Below, piece by piece: positions 11,734 to 23,064 of a DNA stretch of 64,000 nt. This DNA comes from Colocasia esculenta (Eukaryota; Streptophyta; Magnoliopsida; Alismatales; Araceae). The stretch lies in assembly GCA_014218235.1 (NCBI GenBank), contig JACBKR010001245.1:496001-560000 (forward strand). Direction: 5' to 3'. The position numbers and the translations under genes were made by a program. The notes beneath the pieces are model-generated. The model did not search any database. It saw only the letters and a list, made by a program, of their open reading frames with translations, and had not been told where the DNA came from. The number at the start of each line of letters is the position of its first letter. Within the stretch, counting starts at the first letter, position 1.

Positions 11734-12027
11734 TTATAAAAGATGGACCACCGGCTGGGCCGGTCACCCAATGTCCACAGCAAGCTCTTCATCCATATAT
11801 CGAGCAACTCATCTCTTCTCCACCTCTTCCAGTTGATAAGTATCAAGATCAGGATAAACGTACATGCACACGTAACTGTGCATGGGTACGTAGAGCATGG
11901 ACTCTCTGTACATGTCCTGCATGGACTCCTCCTGTGCGTGGAGCCCCCTGTTGACGTAGATAACCACGAAACATATTGTTGTATATATCACTTGTACGTG
12001 ATGTAAATCCCATGGACACTTGTCCTG

Positions 12028-12072
12028 TTATATATTCAAGTAATACACAGAACGCACCGGACGAACGGTGAC

Positions 12073-12128
<56 letters not shown>
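12028..12128 (+). promoter_or_regulatory. TATA-like box and (CT)25 tract upstream of plantacyanin
   Basis: TTATATATT at 12028-12036 lies about 160 bp before the plantacyanin ATG. It is followed by an uninterrupted CT microsatellite at about 12079-12128, probably in the 5' leader. Pyrimidine-rich CT tracts are common just downstream of plant core promoters, but no activity can be inferred from sequence alone. Confidence 0.4.
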
Positions 12129-12131
<3 letters not shown>

Positions 12132-12192
12132 CTATATTCTCTCTTCCACGTTCTTTCACCAATCAGCAGTAGCCTGTTGCCACCGGCCGGGA

Positions 12193-12766
12193 ATGGCAAT
12201 GAGCCAGGGAAGGAGCAGTGCAAGAGCCGCCAAGGCTCTTCTCATCGGATTCATGGTGGTGCTGCTCTGCCTTGTCATCCAGACCGAGGCCGCCACCTTC
12301 ACCGTCGGCGACGCCGGTGGTTGGACCTTCAGTGCGTCCGGGTGGCCCGCTGGCAAGCACTTCCAGGCCGGTGACCAGCTGGGTACGTACGTAAGCAACA
12401 TCGATCATGTTATAGTGTTATAATAAGTAGCTTAATCTAGATCTCTTCTTCATCTTCTTCTACGTACGTCCGTCACCGGTCTCGGGCAGCATGATCCCGG
12501 CCAGTATATATGTACCATCTGTATTACCTGACGCATACGTATGCATGCATGTCGATCATGTTATAGTGTTCAGGTACGATCCGTCGATGCACAACGTAGC
12601 GGTTGTGGACGCCGCCGGATACAACAGCTGCAGCTTGTCGCCGGGGTCGAGGGTCCTCTCCTCTGGTAACGATGTCGTCACGCTCGGCAGGGGCACCAAT
12701 TTCTTCTTCTGCCCCTTGTTCGGCCACTGCGGCTTGGGACAGAAGATGGCCATCACTGCCAACTGA
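12193..12766 (+). CDS. Plantacyanin / basic blue protein (two exons)
   Basis: A small secreted type-1 copper protein (cupredoxin, phytocyanin family) of 129 residues, the usual length. Plantacyanins act in the cell wall or extracellular space as probable electron carriers and are implicated in pollen-pistil signalling. Exon 1 is 12193-12382: Arg-rich N-terminus, hydrophobic signal peptide core at residues 15-27, and ATFTVGDAGGWTF as the mature start. The intron is 12383-12566 (GTACGT...TTATAG). Exon 2 is 12567-12766 and restores LVFRYDPSMHNV across the junction. Expected copper ligands are present: His in SMHNV, Cys in FFFCP, His in FGHCG, Met in GQKM. The second Cys pair (NSC and GHC) fits the family disulphide. 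There is no C-terminal GPI tail, which separates it from uclacyanin and stellacyanin types. The ATG at 12193 gives a good signal peptide. Confidence 0.93.
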
Positions 12767-12873
12767 TCATATGCTCGCATGCGTATTATAATTAACGCTT
12801 GTTAAAGCAGTTCCACTGTTGCTCTTTTCCGAATATATAAATGTAGAACCTTGTGCTCCTCGTTTGATTAATT

Positions 12874-12879
12874 AATAAA
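12874..12879 (+). terminator. Likely poly(A) signal of plantacyanin
   Basis: AATAAA about 108 bp after the stop codon, in a T-rich context. An alternative near-match, AATATATAAATG, lies at 12831. This is a plausible plant polyadenylation signal; usage is unknown. Confidence 0.4.
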
Positions 12880-14650
12880 AGTCGACCTCTAGAATTATTC
12901 CTACATATGGGGTGCAGATGTTCATACATATTCCTGTGTCTTGCTTATAATCAATATGTGCGATGGCAGCGTGCATGGATCATCCATATGCATGGTCTAG
13001 TGTCTTCGCATTGGATGTCCTTTCACCAACAGTACTGCCTGAGTATTGCATGTTAATTGTATAATAATGCCATACGTACGCCTGTTAGCAATATTTGGTG
13101 CACTCGATTATTAATGTAAACTAGATCTCGGAGATGTTTTCAAATTTGACCAAATATTGATTTTAATTAATATATGTGAAGTTATATATTTACAATATTA
13201 TTAAAATAGAAAAATATAAAAAAGAGTTCTATTTAAAAAATTGATAAGATGGCTAGCTTTTATAGAGTGTCAAACAAAATTATACTTTGCCCTATATGTT
13301 TGAATTGATAAGATATATTTAAATTTCAGATTTATATTTTTAATTTAAATATGTTTAATTCATTTTTAAATTTCAGATTTAATATGCTCATTAATTTCAA
13401 ATAGATGAACAAAATTATAGAGTGTCAAACAAAATTATACTTTGCCCAAATATAAATTATCACAAGCTTCCATCTATCAATCTTTTGATCCTCAATCTTG
13501 ATTTTCTTTCTTTTGTTGGTTGACAATAGTGGAGTAATTTTGCTGTAAAAAAAATGTTAGCTTGTAGAATATATGAAATATAAAAAAAAATCTATTAATT
13601 TTTTTCTATTTTTCCTATATTGAATTAAGTACATTATCCAAATCTGTGTAAACAGTATGATAAAGATGAACAATGGTTACACATTCATTTTTATAAAATT
13701 CTATTTGAAATCGAATAATAAGTTCAAATCTCATAATGCATAAAGAAAACGGCATAAAGAAACGTCATAAATTGCATGCTAATTTTGTAAAAGTATAGGA
13801 ATTGAATGAATAGCAAATATTATAGCTCTGATTTTTTTTAAAAAAAATTAAACTAAGAAAGGAAAAACGAAAAAACATGAATGCACGGTGGCGCCACAGT
13901 AATTTAGTAACGCTACAGTAACTGCTATATATAAAAATACAATTTTTATGTTATCTTTTTTATGTTAAAAAAATTATAAATAAAAGAAATACTGTTATCC
14001 AATTAGATTTAAAAAAAAAATAAACAAAGACAGAAAAAAAGGAAAAAACTTGAATGAACTGTTACTTACTGTAGCGCTATACAATACTCACTGTAGCGGT
14101 GCATTCATTCAGAGAGTTACTTGTGTGTGGGTGATGGGTGGGGGGATTTACTTACATTGCTTTAGATCTTTACACTACTACAATGCATGTTCATTGCTAC
14201 AAAGAAAAGTTTGAGCATATATATTGTAATAAATACTTCACGATATGTTCTTATAACTGCATGCTACTGCATGTTACTTATAACTGCAGGCCTCTTCTTT
14301 CTTCTGGGCATTATTCTTTTTGATCACCTGATGGAAAGATGTACAGTTTGAGATGGTCACTTCCTAATTCTCAATATGTGTACGTGCAGGGTGATACATA
14401 TGCAAAACAAAGAAACTATTCATAAAAGCGGAAAAAAAAAACTTACAGACAGGTGATAAAGATACTGGTTTTAGAGGTCGAAGAAATGGATGCCTATTGC
14501 TGATTTCGCCGGCTGCATCCCCTGCTACATCAAATAGTAGTAGTTATATATGCGTGCCCAGTGCTTGTTGTGTGTATAATATCTATACTGGTTTCCATAT
14601 ATATAAACAACATGCAATTAGTAGACGGTAGAAATGTATAAACCCGCCCA
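12880..14650. other. AT-rich intergenic DNA with a foldback repeat
   Basis: Mostly AT-rich without coding. A segment CAAACAAAATTATACTTTGCC occurs twice (13269, 13423). At about 13877-14112 two inverted arms carry TGAATGCAC and CGCTACAGTAA blocks (left near 13880-13925, right near 14060-14112), separated by an AT-rich core. This may be a degenerate foldback or MITE element. A related CGCTACAGTA motif occurs at 17232. Confidence 0.4.
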
Positions 14651-14689
14651 GTGCAGAGCACGATTTCAATAGGTAACAATGGCGACAGA

Positions 14690-15630
14690 GCATGGGCGAT
14701 CCACGACGGTGATAGCACTCAGGCGACTAATGGTGCGGAGCGGAGGGTGTCGGTGCGTGGTTCGCAAGACACCGGTGTAGAGCGGGGCAGCCGGTGCAAA
14801 GCTGGGGGAGGAAGAGGAGCAGCAGTAGAGAGAGAGAGAGGAAGGTGCACTCTCTCCCCTTGCATCGTCCACGATGGCGATAGCACTCAGGCGACCGACG
14901 GTGCAGAGCGGGGGGTGCCAGTCATCATCCGCAATACACTGGTGCTATGCCCATGCACATCCGTAAAACTATAAAGATATTGTTTGTGCTATGCCCATGC
15001 ACCAGTGTTGGATAGGTACATTTGTCATGTGTGGGGAGTTGCGTGCATGCAGGAAGAAGAAGTCTTAATTACCTAACGAAAAAGTAGTAAACTTTCTGTG
15101 CACAGAGACGTTGTGTAGTTGACGATGGGGGCAGTTCTACGGCCCAAGTGGAGTTGCACGACGACGGGTGAGTTAGCAATTGAAAGAATATTGAAAGTCT
15201 ATGTAAGAAGAAGAAGAAGACTTACCGAAAGAGAAATAAGACTTTTTGTGCAGGGGAGCGCAGTTGCAGGGCTGCGGAGAAGATGAATTTGTGAAAGAGA
15301 GAGAGGAGCGGAGGTTAGAGAGAGATTTGAGAGTTGTGCACAGAGAAAGAGAGAGAGGGTGGGAAGTGCGATGGCAGTTGAGAGGAGAGAGAGAGAGAGA
15401 GCAGAGGTTGTTTTTTTGTGCATGGGGAAAGAGAGAGAAGGGGTGGAAAGTGCGATGGCAGTTGAGAGAGAGAGAGGAGGTTAGAGAGAGATGATGGGAA
15501 GTGTGGTAGAGAGATAGAGCGGTGGTTAGAGAGAGAGTTGGGAGGGGTGAGAGAAAATCGGGAGTGGGTTAGTGGGAGAGAGAGAAAGAGTATGCCACGT
15601 GGTGCTCTATGGGTCAAGTTTGAGTTTTAG
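14690..15630. repeat. Repeat family with GA-rich tail, copy A
   Basis: Contains a direct repeat (CACGACGGTGATAGCACTCAGGCGAC at 14702, a variant at 14869). From about 14996 it contains a block (GCATGCAGGAAGAAGAAG..., GTGCAGGGGAGCGCAGTTGCAGGG) shared with 18690-19210. A long GAGA-rich stretch and ATCGGGAGTGGGTTAGTGGGAG follow, shared with 2200-2250. It ends TTTTAGTAATATATATAGATA. All ORFs are GA-repeat artefacts. This is a dispersed non-coding repeat of unknown class. Confidence 0.55.
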
Positions 15631-15645
15631 TAATATATATAGATA

Positions 15646-16545
15646 CTAGATCTCTATCCGTGCCATGCACAGTTTTTTTTTCAAATATATATTTAATTGT
15701 AATAAATTTATAAGTTATAAAATTAGATGTGATAGGATTGTTATGATAATAATAGAGGAATATTAAAATATATATAACATATAAGAACATAATATTTTAA
15801 GATTGGGCCTGCCAATTTATTCAAATTAAGAAGAAAATATTAGCAGCTCCTCATTTTTCCTAAGTACATAACTTATATATATTCTATAGACTTTGATGGT
15901 GAGACTCTTTGGGTCTCACACTGTAATATTTATGTATTAACAAAAATTTAAAACTAAATTTTTTTTTGGTTGCAATTAGTGCTACTAACGGATGGGAGAG
16001 GGAAAGTCTTCTGGAACATGTCAGGTGGAACAATAATCATCATAAAAAAGTTAATTAATAATTATATTAATAATAATCAAGATAGAAATTAAGTTGGTGA
16101 GACTCTGGGTATCACACTTGAGAATCGATTCTCAAATGTAAGGTCTTGATGGGTGAGACTCTCTAGGTCTCACACATCAAAATGTTTTCAGATATTAACA
16201 AATTTTATTTAAAAATATAAAAAATTTGAAAAAAAAAGACAAAAAAGATATCCATAAATAAATCTGAACTTCATTTTTTTTCAATCAAAAGATCACAAAA
16301 AGGAAAGATTAAAGACAATCACAAAACAACATAATTCTAGCGCTATGCATTTTGTGATTTCTTATCAGTATTAGTAATATGATAATGTGAAATATGTACA
16401 TAGATGTTTTTAATTGAATATAGATCACATGGGTAATTAGAGAGAGAGAGAGAGATAATGTTTTGCGATTTCTTATCAGTATTAGTAATATGATAATGTG
16501 AAATATGTACTTAGATTTTTTTAAATTGAATATAGATCACATGGG
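15646..16545 (-). mobile_element. Helitron-like element, copy 2 with internal insertion
   Basis: Matches copy 1 (2308-2870) from the CTAG/palindrome end at 15646 through GATTGGGCCTGCCAA to ATAGATCACATGGGTTATATA near 16545. Relative to copy 1 it has an extra segment at about 15860-16230. That segment holds three palindromic GTGAGACTCT...GGTCTCACAC motifs (15898, 16098, 16151), so it looks like a separate insertion. A third partial end (CACGGTTTTTTTTTCC...) starts at about 16559. Confidence 0.45.
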
Positions 16546-16825
16546 TTATATATATATACACGGTTTTTTTTTCCAAATATATATTTAACTGTAATACATT
16601 TATAAATTATAAAATTAAAAACATATATATGAAAACATTCCAAATAGTAGTTATTTGAAAGTAGATTAACATAAATTTAAGATATTGAACATGATTATTT
16701 TGCTACAAAAGAAAATAATATAACATAATAATTAATATTCCTTTTGCAAGTTTTCATGCCCAATAAAATAATAATTGGAAGTACAAAATAAAACTCATAA
16801 ATTACTGTATTTTAGCACTTATTAA

Positions 16826-16988
16826 CTCGCTAATTTGTACCTACATATTCATATAATGGTTAATTGAAACCTGATGCATCCAAAAAATAAATATGAATAC
16901 TACATCAACTCGCTAACATATACGTACATATTCATATAATGGTTAATTGAAAGCTATGCATCCAAAAAATAAATATGAATACTACATC
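16826..16988. repeat. Tandem duplication, ~82-bp unit x2
   Basis: AACTCGCTAA, ATTCATATAATGGTTAATTG and GCATCCAAAAAATAAATATG recur in the same order at 16823-16905 and 16907-16988 with few differences. This is non-coding AT-rich DNA; 16990-17285 beyond it holds nothing recognised. Confidence 0.75.
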
Positions 16989-17285
16989 ACATCTATCTAT
17001 GATGGCTAGAAGAATAATGTTGTGTTTGCCGAGCAACAGGTCATCAGTCGGGTCCCGGACCCGGTGCACAGTATGTATAATTTTTTAATAATTTTTTTAT
17101 ATTTTCTACAAAATCTATAAATTGGAAAATGTCATATTACAAAATCTGGATTTAAAATAATTTTTTAAAACTAACAAAACGCTAAATTGAAGGTTTTTTT
17201 TACGGTGCGCAACAGTGGTTACCACTGTTTGCGCTACAGTATTTAAGAACATCTATCTACGTCATCTTCTTAAAAACCTGGGTTT

Positions 17286-18249
17286 TTTAACTCATCTCTC
17301 TACGTGCCTGCCGAAGTGCTGCACCTTGGGCGTGGCGGTGCCTCAAAGGTAAGTGTTGGATTTCCGGTGCCGGACGCCGCGTGAGCCAGCAAGCGGACTG
17401 TGAGTCCGGCGCCAACGCAACCTGCCGGGCGGGGGGTCGCACGAGAGGTCGCACGTCGTTTCCGGCGGTGTGAAGAGACGAGGTGAGTTGGTTCGAGGGT
17501 AGGCTCCGGCACTCGATATCGAGCTCTCCTTCACCAGCACTGGCAGACGCGGCGAACTCGATTGGGGGAGCCAACATCTGGGATTAGTTTCCACCAACGC
17601 ACAACACAGGATCGGCGTTGGGGCTCCAACGCCACTGCGGGAGGCACGACCCATAGAGAGAGAGAGAGAACTTGGGGTTGCACAGACTCCAGTGTTGGTG
17701 CTAGTGAGGTTCCAACTGTGGTGGCCTCCCCCACCGGCCACCGGAGTGCAGAGATAAAGTCAGGGTCATCGGCGTCCACGTTGCAGTTGGAGTCGGGGAG
17801 GGTGGAGAGGACTGTTGTAGAGAGAGAGAGAGAGAGAGAGGCTGAGGGGGATGCGGGGCGGGGTGGGGTTGAAATGGGCAGGGCGGAGGCAGGTCGCTCA
17901 CGGGGCTGGGCTCGCGGCACTGGCGAAGAGGGGCTCGGGTGCGGGGGTTACGGAGGCGGGCCAGTCGTTGGGTTGGTGGAGGCGGGCGCGTGGCGAGAGA
18001 AGGTAGGGCAGGGAGGCGGCGTGGTGGACTGGAGCGGCTAACGGCCAGGAGGGGTGGTCGCTGCAAGGCGGAGGCGCGGCGCTCGCGAACGACGTGGGGG
18101 TTGGAGAGGGAGAGAGCGAGGCAGGGCGGCGGGTTGGAGAACAACATGAAGTGAGGAGACCGGGTGCAGGCGCGTGCCATGCACGGGGAAAGCTGGTGCA
18201 AGGGAAGTGGAGGATACCGCGGCGGACTGTTCCCGGGCGCGCAAGGGCG
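17286..18249. other. GC-rich patch without a recognisable gene
   Basis: GC-rich DNA interrupted by GA microsatellites (17657-17670, 17818-17842). Up to four overlapping frames of 70-166 codons are open on both strands. All have Pro/Arg/Gly/Ser-skewed translations and none shows a domain. I treat them as compositional. The patch is the target of the hAT MITE at 18258. Confidence 0.4.
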
Positions 18250-18257
18250 GCTGCGAG

Positions 18258-18484
18258 CAGTGGCGGAGCCAGGGGGGCTTATTTTTTTTTGTATAATTTT
18301 TTTCCTTCTTAATTTTTTTACATAAAATTTCTCCTTATGATGGGCATGTGAAAATAGACATGTGAAGATTTTTTAAGACTTTATTTATTGCCCCCTCTTG
18401 CATTGAGTACCCATGAACAATTATTTTATTAATTACATTCCTTCTAAATTGCCCCCCTTTTAAATATTTCTGGCTCCGCCACTG
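18258..18484. mobile_element. hAT-type MITE (227 bp), 8-bp TSD
   Basis: Perfect 15-bp terminal inverted repeats CAGTGGCGGAGCCAG and CTGGCTCCGCCACTG, flanked by the 8-bp duplication GCTGCGAG (18250-18257 and 18485-18492). An 8-bp duplication and CAG...CTG ends identify the hAT superfamily. The core is AT-rich and non-coding. Confidence 0.9.
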
Positions 18485-18689
18485 GCTGCGAGGGTCTCTC
18501 CACGCAAACAGGGGGGGCACGGTTGGCCGCGCGCAGGGGTGCGGCTGGACGCGAAAGCGGCGGCTTCCGGCAGCAGAGGGGAAGATGCACAGGCACGACG
18601 GTTGGCTCTAGGGTGATGAGCAGGCAGGCCTTAGAGGAGACGATGGGAATGGCAGGTGTGTCGGGGGATCGACAGTACTCCTCCAGCCT

Positions 18690-19235
18690 TTGTCATGTGT
18701 GATGTGTAGAGAGTTGCATGCATGCAGGAAGAAGATGTAGACTTAATTACCTCAAGTAGAAGTAGAAATCTTTTTGTGCACCGTGATAACGAAGATGATG
18801 GGGGCAGTTGTACGCCTGCGGAGAAGATGAGTAGCAAGTGGAGTTGCACGGCGACACTGTGTGGACGACTGGGTGAGTTAACAATTGAGAGAATAATGCA
18901 AGTCATACACGACGAAGAAGAAGACTTACTGGAAGAGAAAGAAGTTTTTTTTGGGCAGGGGAGCGCAGTTGCAGGGGCAGAGAAGATGTGTTTGTGAAAG
19001 AGAAAGAGCGTGGGTTAGAGAAAAATTTGGAAGAGACGGGTTGTTATTTTGTGCGCAGTGAGAGATAGAGGGGGTGGAAAGTGCGATGACAGTTGAGAGG
19101 AGAGAGAGAGCGAAGGTTACAAAGAAGAATACGAAAGAAACAGAGAGTTGGGAGAGGTTGCTTACGTGGCGCTCTAATATGGCAGGGTCAGGATTGAGTT
19201 TTAGTAATATATATAGATAGATAGATAGATAGATA
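18690..19235. repeat. Repeat family with GA-rich tail, copy B
   Basis: Shares with copy A (14996-15630) the blocks GTTGCATGCATGCAGGAAGAAG, GGGCAGTTGTACG, CAGGGGAGCGCAGTTGCAGGG, the GAGA-rich tail and the end TTGAGTTTTAGTAATATATATAGATAG. It ends in a short GATA microsatellite (19215-19238). Non-coding. Confidence 0.55.
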
Positions 19236-19429
19236 GATATATAGTGTAGATATCTCTCTCCTCTCTTAACACCTTTTTATCCACGAATAAAAGTTATCAT
19301 TGAAATTTATCTTAAATAAATTATTAAAATGAGTTAAAATTTATCACCCATGTTAACTGAGAGGATAAGTCTTCCTATCCCGTTGTCAAACCCGCCTTAG
19401 AACAACCCCTTCCTTTATCGATCACTTTG

Positions 19430-19975
19430 CGCCGTTCTTCACCAATCTGTAAGATGGACTGGCGTGGCCGCCCGGAGACTCTGCTTCTCTTCATCTCTCG
19501 GCGCTTGGCAAACATCGTCGACTACTATGCCTTTGCCGGTAGTTCCTGGTTATATGTCGCCAACTTCGGCAAGAAGGCCTTCATGGCCTCCCATGCAGCC
19601 ACCACTCTGCAGCACCGACGGTGAAAAGCTCTGCAGCCCCCTCTACGGCAGTTGCTACAAAATCCGGCGGCTCGCCGCCGTCACATGCACGTCGGCTGAG
19701 CGGCACCGTCCTGGACGTACCTACCTCCCATGGGTATCTGATCATCGTGACCGGAAACTGCTCCCCACCGAGAAGCAGATCGTCCTCTACAACCCCTACA
19801 CCGCCCACGAGATCGGCAACCTTCCCCGGATCCACGCAGACGGAGGGTCGCCCTCACCGCGCCACCCACGTCGCCAGAGAAGTGGGCTCCTCCACCAGTT
19901 TGCCGAGCCCACGTCATCCCCGGGAAGGTGTACATATGTGGGTTTCCAAGGGCAGCAGCCTCGGCTAGCTTGTTG
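19430..19975 (+). pseudogene. F-box / DUF295-type gene remnant
   Basis: The start of the frame near 19453 reads DWRGRPETLLLFISRRL then NIVDYYAFAG, SSWLYVANFGKKAF. This is the N-terminal F-box pattern (W..LP.E.L..I...L, D...F..VC..WR) typical of plant F-box proteins with a DUF295 beta-propeller-like domain. Homology then hops between frames: SHGYLIIVTGNC in one, QIVLYNPYTAHEIGNLPRI in another, then GKVYICGF-like residues near 19925. The order and spacing fit DUF295 proteins, but at least two frameshifts and premature stops destroy the gene. Intact members are substrate adaptors of SCF ubiquitin ligases; this copy should be inactive. Confidence 0.7.
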
Positions 19976-20242
19976 TGATTAGGGCCGCAAATGATACGAA
20001 ATCGAATTCAAAAACATAGATTTCGATTCCTTCGATAAGTAATTTTGAGTTTCGATTTTGATAATTTTAAAATAATTGATTTTGATTTCTTTCTGATTTT
20101 GATTTTGAGATTTCAGATACTTACGCCCTCTCATTGATAACTGCTAGAGTCTCATTCTCTTTTGCACTTAGAAGATCTACACTCTTTTTTTAAAGCAACA
20201 AGAACTGTGGGTTGTTACGGTGACGTCAAGGGTTGTCGTAAT

Positions 20243-20491
20243 CAGAGACGGATCCAAAAATTTTATTGAGTGGGGTCACTTAAATATTTTTTAATATTTA
20301 TATAAATAATATATTATATTTAATATAAATAATATATTATACATAAGAAGCGACCCCAATGAGACAATTCAGTGGGGTCACTCTTTATATAAATTTCTCT
20401 CAAATCTCCAATTTTAATGGTCATTTAAGAAGAAAAAAAATTTTGAGTGGGGTCACGTGACCCCACTCCCTATAAACTAGATCCATCCATG
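20243..20491. mobile_element. hAT-type MITE (249 bp), 8-bp TSD
   Basis: The 8-bp duplication GTCGTAAT flanks it (20235-20242 and 20492-20499). Imperfect TIRs start CAGAGACGGATCC and end GGATCnnnGATCCATCCATG. Inside are repeated GAGTGGGGTCAC motifs in both orientations, including a GTGGGGTCACGTGACCCCAC palindrome at 20448-20467. Related in style to the 18258 element but a different family. Non-coding. Confidence 0.75.
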
Positions 20492-20888
20492 GTCGTAATA
20501 TCTAACTAGGATTTACTGCAACTCCAAGAGTCGTCGAAGCTTTTACGACACTTGTGATGACAGATTTATCGCCATAAAAAACTTTTTTCGGCGATATTAG
20601 GAGAGACTAATTAGTTTCCTGCAGTGTATCAAGAAGAATGGTTTGGATGCATGCATCTTGGTTTTAACTAGCTCTGTGTAAGTACAAGCTAGTCTATCAT
20701 GCATTATTCTACTAGCTAGTTAGCTTCCTTCTATTTATTAAGGAATTCACAAACCCATAAATTCGAATTGTCAGGTAATTGCTTTATAAATTGAAGGAAC
20801 CTTTCCTCCCATAAATATATACGTACTCTGATGCATGATACATTTAAGTCAATATATGTATGGAAGTCTACAAAGTGAAACGTAAGTT

Positions 20889-21062
20889 TTTTTTTTTTTT
20901 GGTAATTGAGAGGAGTTAGGAAACTCCGGTCAAACAACATAAAACTGTAAATTTTACAGTACACAAATATGGGATAAAGAACACCAAAATACTACAACAG
21001 AAGACAACAATAGAAAAAAAAAAACATAAACGAAAAAAAAAAAGGACCAGCAAACACCCTTA
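20889..21062 (-). mobile_element. Short poly(A) retroposon on minus strand
   Basis: A T-run at 20887-20900 (a poly(A) tail read on the other strand) begins an insertion of about 174 bp. It is flanked by a 17-bp imperfect duplication AAAGTGAAACGTAAGTT (20872-20888) and AAAGTGAAATGTAAGTT (21063-21079). This fits target-primed retroposition of a LINE 3' end or SINE. No pol III boxes or coding sequence are clear. Confidence 0.55.
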
Positions 21063-21162
21063 AAAGTGAAATGTAAGTTGCAGTACGGTACGTACGATAC
21101 AGTTTGCCAGCTGCTACAGTTTGATGTTTGTTCTGCAGTTCCAGCTAAAAGATATGTTTCCT

Positions 21163-21333
21163 CGCAATGGTGATCGACTTAAACAGAGCGTACTTTCCAG
21201 TTACATATGCATAAAAAGTACGCACTGGAGAAGTGCAGATTATATATATATATATATCGCAATGGTGATCGACTTAAACAGAGCGTACTTTCCAGTTACA
21301 TATGCATAAAAAGTACGCACTGGAGAAGTGCAG

Positions 21334-21382
<49 letters not shown>
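21163..21382. repeat. 95-bp tandem duplication ending in AT microsatellites
   Basis: A unit starting CGCAATGGTGATCGACTTAA (21163 and again 21258) and ending GAAGTGCAGATT occurs twice, each followed by (AT)n, the second running to about 21382. Probably formed by slippage or unequal exchange between AT tracts. The Tyr/Ile-repeat ORFs here are artefacts. Confidence 0.85.
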
Positions 21383-21386
<4 letters not shown>

Positions 21387-21606
21387 ACATGCGTTGGATT
21401 ACAGGAATTTCTTGTCTTATATATTCAGATTTCTTAATTGGATTAATTGGGCTCATCTTATCAATAAAAAAACAAAAAAAGAAAAAAGAAAAAAGAAAAA
21501 TCGAGGCAAAATAATATTCTCCTAAAATTTAATTTTCCAATGTAAAAATATCTTTTTAGAATAATATTTGCTGTAACCTATTATCACTATATATAGTGTA
21601 TTGCAG

Positions 21607-21699
21607 GTTCGCATGCGGCCACCCACTCCATCAGAGTATCTGAGTTTGATGGATATAGAGCTTTTAGGAAAGAAAAGAGGACTTGCTGCTCGCTTCAAG
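21607..21699 (+). pseudogene. Orphan exon-like segment, unknown protein
   Basis: A 93-bp open stretch (31 codons, phase 0/0) is bounded by an acceptor-like TATTGCAG and a donor AAG|GTAGGC. It reads PPTPSEYLSLMDIELLGKKR and then GLAARFK, a normal amino-acid mixture unlike the AT-rich surroundings. No other exon of the same gene was found nearby, so this may be a stranded exon of a decayed or transposon-captured gene. Family unknown. Confidence 0.35.
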
Positions 21700-22197
21700 G
21701 TAGGCACGCAGTAATTATACTTCTTAGACACATGTAAATAAAATTTGTATTGATATGATTTTCGCAGGGCTCCACCCATATTTATCTAGCGAGTGGATAA
21801 TAAACTTTTCTCAAGAAAGAAATATATATATGCATAGACGGAGGAACCGTGTGACTTGGTTGGTTCAACTAAAATATTCCAAGCTAAACATAAATAGTAG
21901 GCCACGCGGATCTGATCATTGGTTCAAACCACGAGAGTTCAGTATAGCTTACTTTGTTGCCCTGCTCTCGAGTTTACCGGTTGCATCATTTCTTTTTTAA
22001 ATACTTTTTCTAGTTACATTGGATCCGGTGTAAAATAGATTTTTTATTGATCACGTCTTGATGATCAAATAACTAAAATTAAAATTATACAGACATTAAA
22101 TGGAACAAGCAATTGTTGGCATATTAACTTGAGTGTATATATAGATTCCTTTTTGTTGTTGTTTTGAGACATCCAATTGTCTAGGTATAATGGTATC

Positions 22198-23064
22198 TGT
22201 TACGGGGGTTTCCAAGCAGGCTAACCCCGAGTATAGCCGACCACATCTGAGGGAAGTCCGACATTCAACAGCTGTGGCTGATTGGCATGAACCTCACCTC
22301 GGATGAGAACCAGTTCGGTTCTCGGGCCTCGGATCAACCAACCTTAAAGGGCATTGTCCGACGTCCAGTCTACGGTCTCACCTAGTTATACGTCAGCAGG
22401 TCTGTATGTCTCGGACGTCCACGGGTCGGCCCAGGCGGTCCTGTCTGCAGCTCGGCCCAGGCAGTCTTGCAAATCCAACAAGCGAGAACTCACATTCTTG
22501 TACCTCGAGTCATCAAAGCTCGGGTCGCGCCGACCTAGAGCTCGGCCCTCTCATGTGCCCTATCACAGCCCACACAGGGTCAACAGGCGAATGAGGCAAG
22601 GGCCGAGGATCACGGAACCGAAAGTCACGGTCATTAAGGCCACGATCTCTGCGATCAGGCCTACAGGTGGCAACCACGATCATCGCAACTCAGCAGAAGC
22701 AACGGCACCTAATCCGGCGGGAATCTCGGTAACTCCCCAGCGAGATTGGCGGCTCGTCCAGCTCACACGTACGTGTCCTAACACTATATAAAGGGTAGAC
22801 ACTCCACATGCCAAGGTACGCGATTCTCCCCCCACGCTAGGCCTTTCTGCTCGGCTAGCAACTGACTTGAGCGTCGGAGTGTCTCCCCGCCGAGTCCACT
22901 CGGCGGGCTTTGCAGGTCAGGTCGGGAGGTCGGGAGCAGCTTCACACGTCGGCCAAGCGCGCCTCAAAAGGATTCATCGACTTGGTCGTCTCGGCTCCGT
23001 CTGGCGAGAAGCGCCTCAACGGTTACCTCGACTGGAGCCGAGCTATGTTACTATAACAGTAACA
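22198..23064 (+). repeat. 5' LTR of outer element (867 bp)
   Basis: Starts TGTTACGGGGG and ends ATAACAGTAACA. Colinear with the copies at 44561-45421 and 61168-62033. A TATA box CTATATAAAG is at 22784-22793. The duplication GTATC precedes it. Confidence 0.92.
22784..22793 (+). promoter_or_regulatory. TATA box in outer LTR
   Basis: CTATATAAAG, conserved at the same place in the other two LTR copies (45141-45150 and 61754-61763). It would drive the genomic RNA of the outer element. Confidence 0.6.

Noticed and set aside
17287..18312. Multiple 70-166-codon ORFs in the GC-rich patch
   Set aside because: Overlapping frames on both strands with biased composition; no domain, signal or splice structure.
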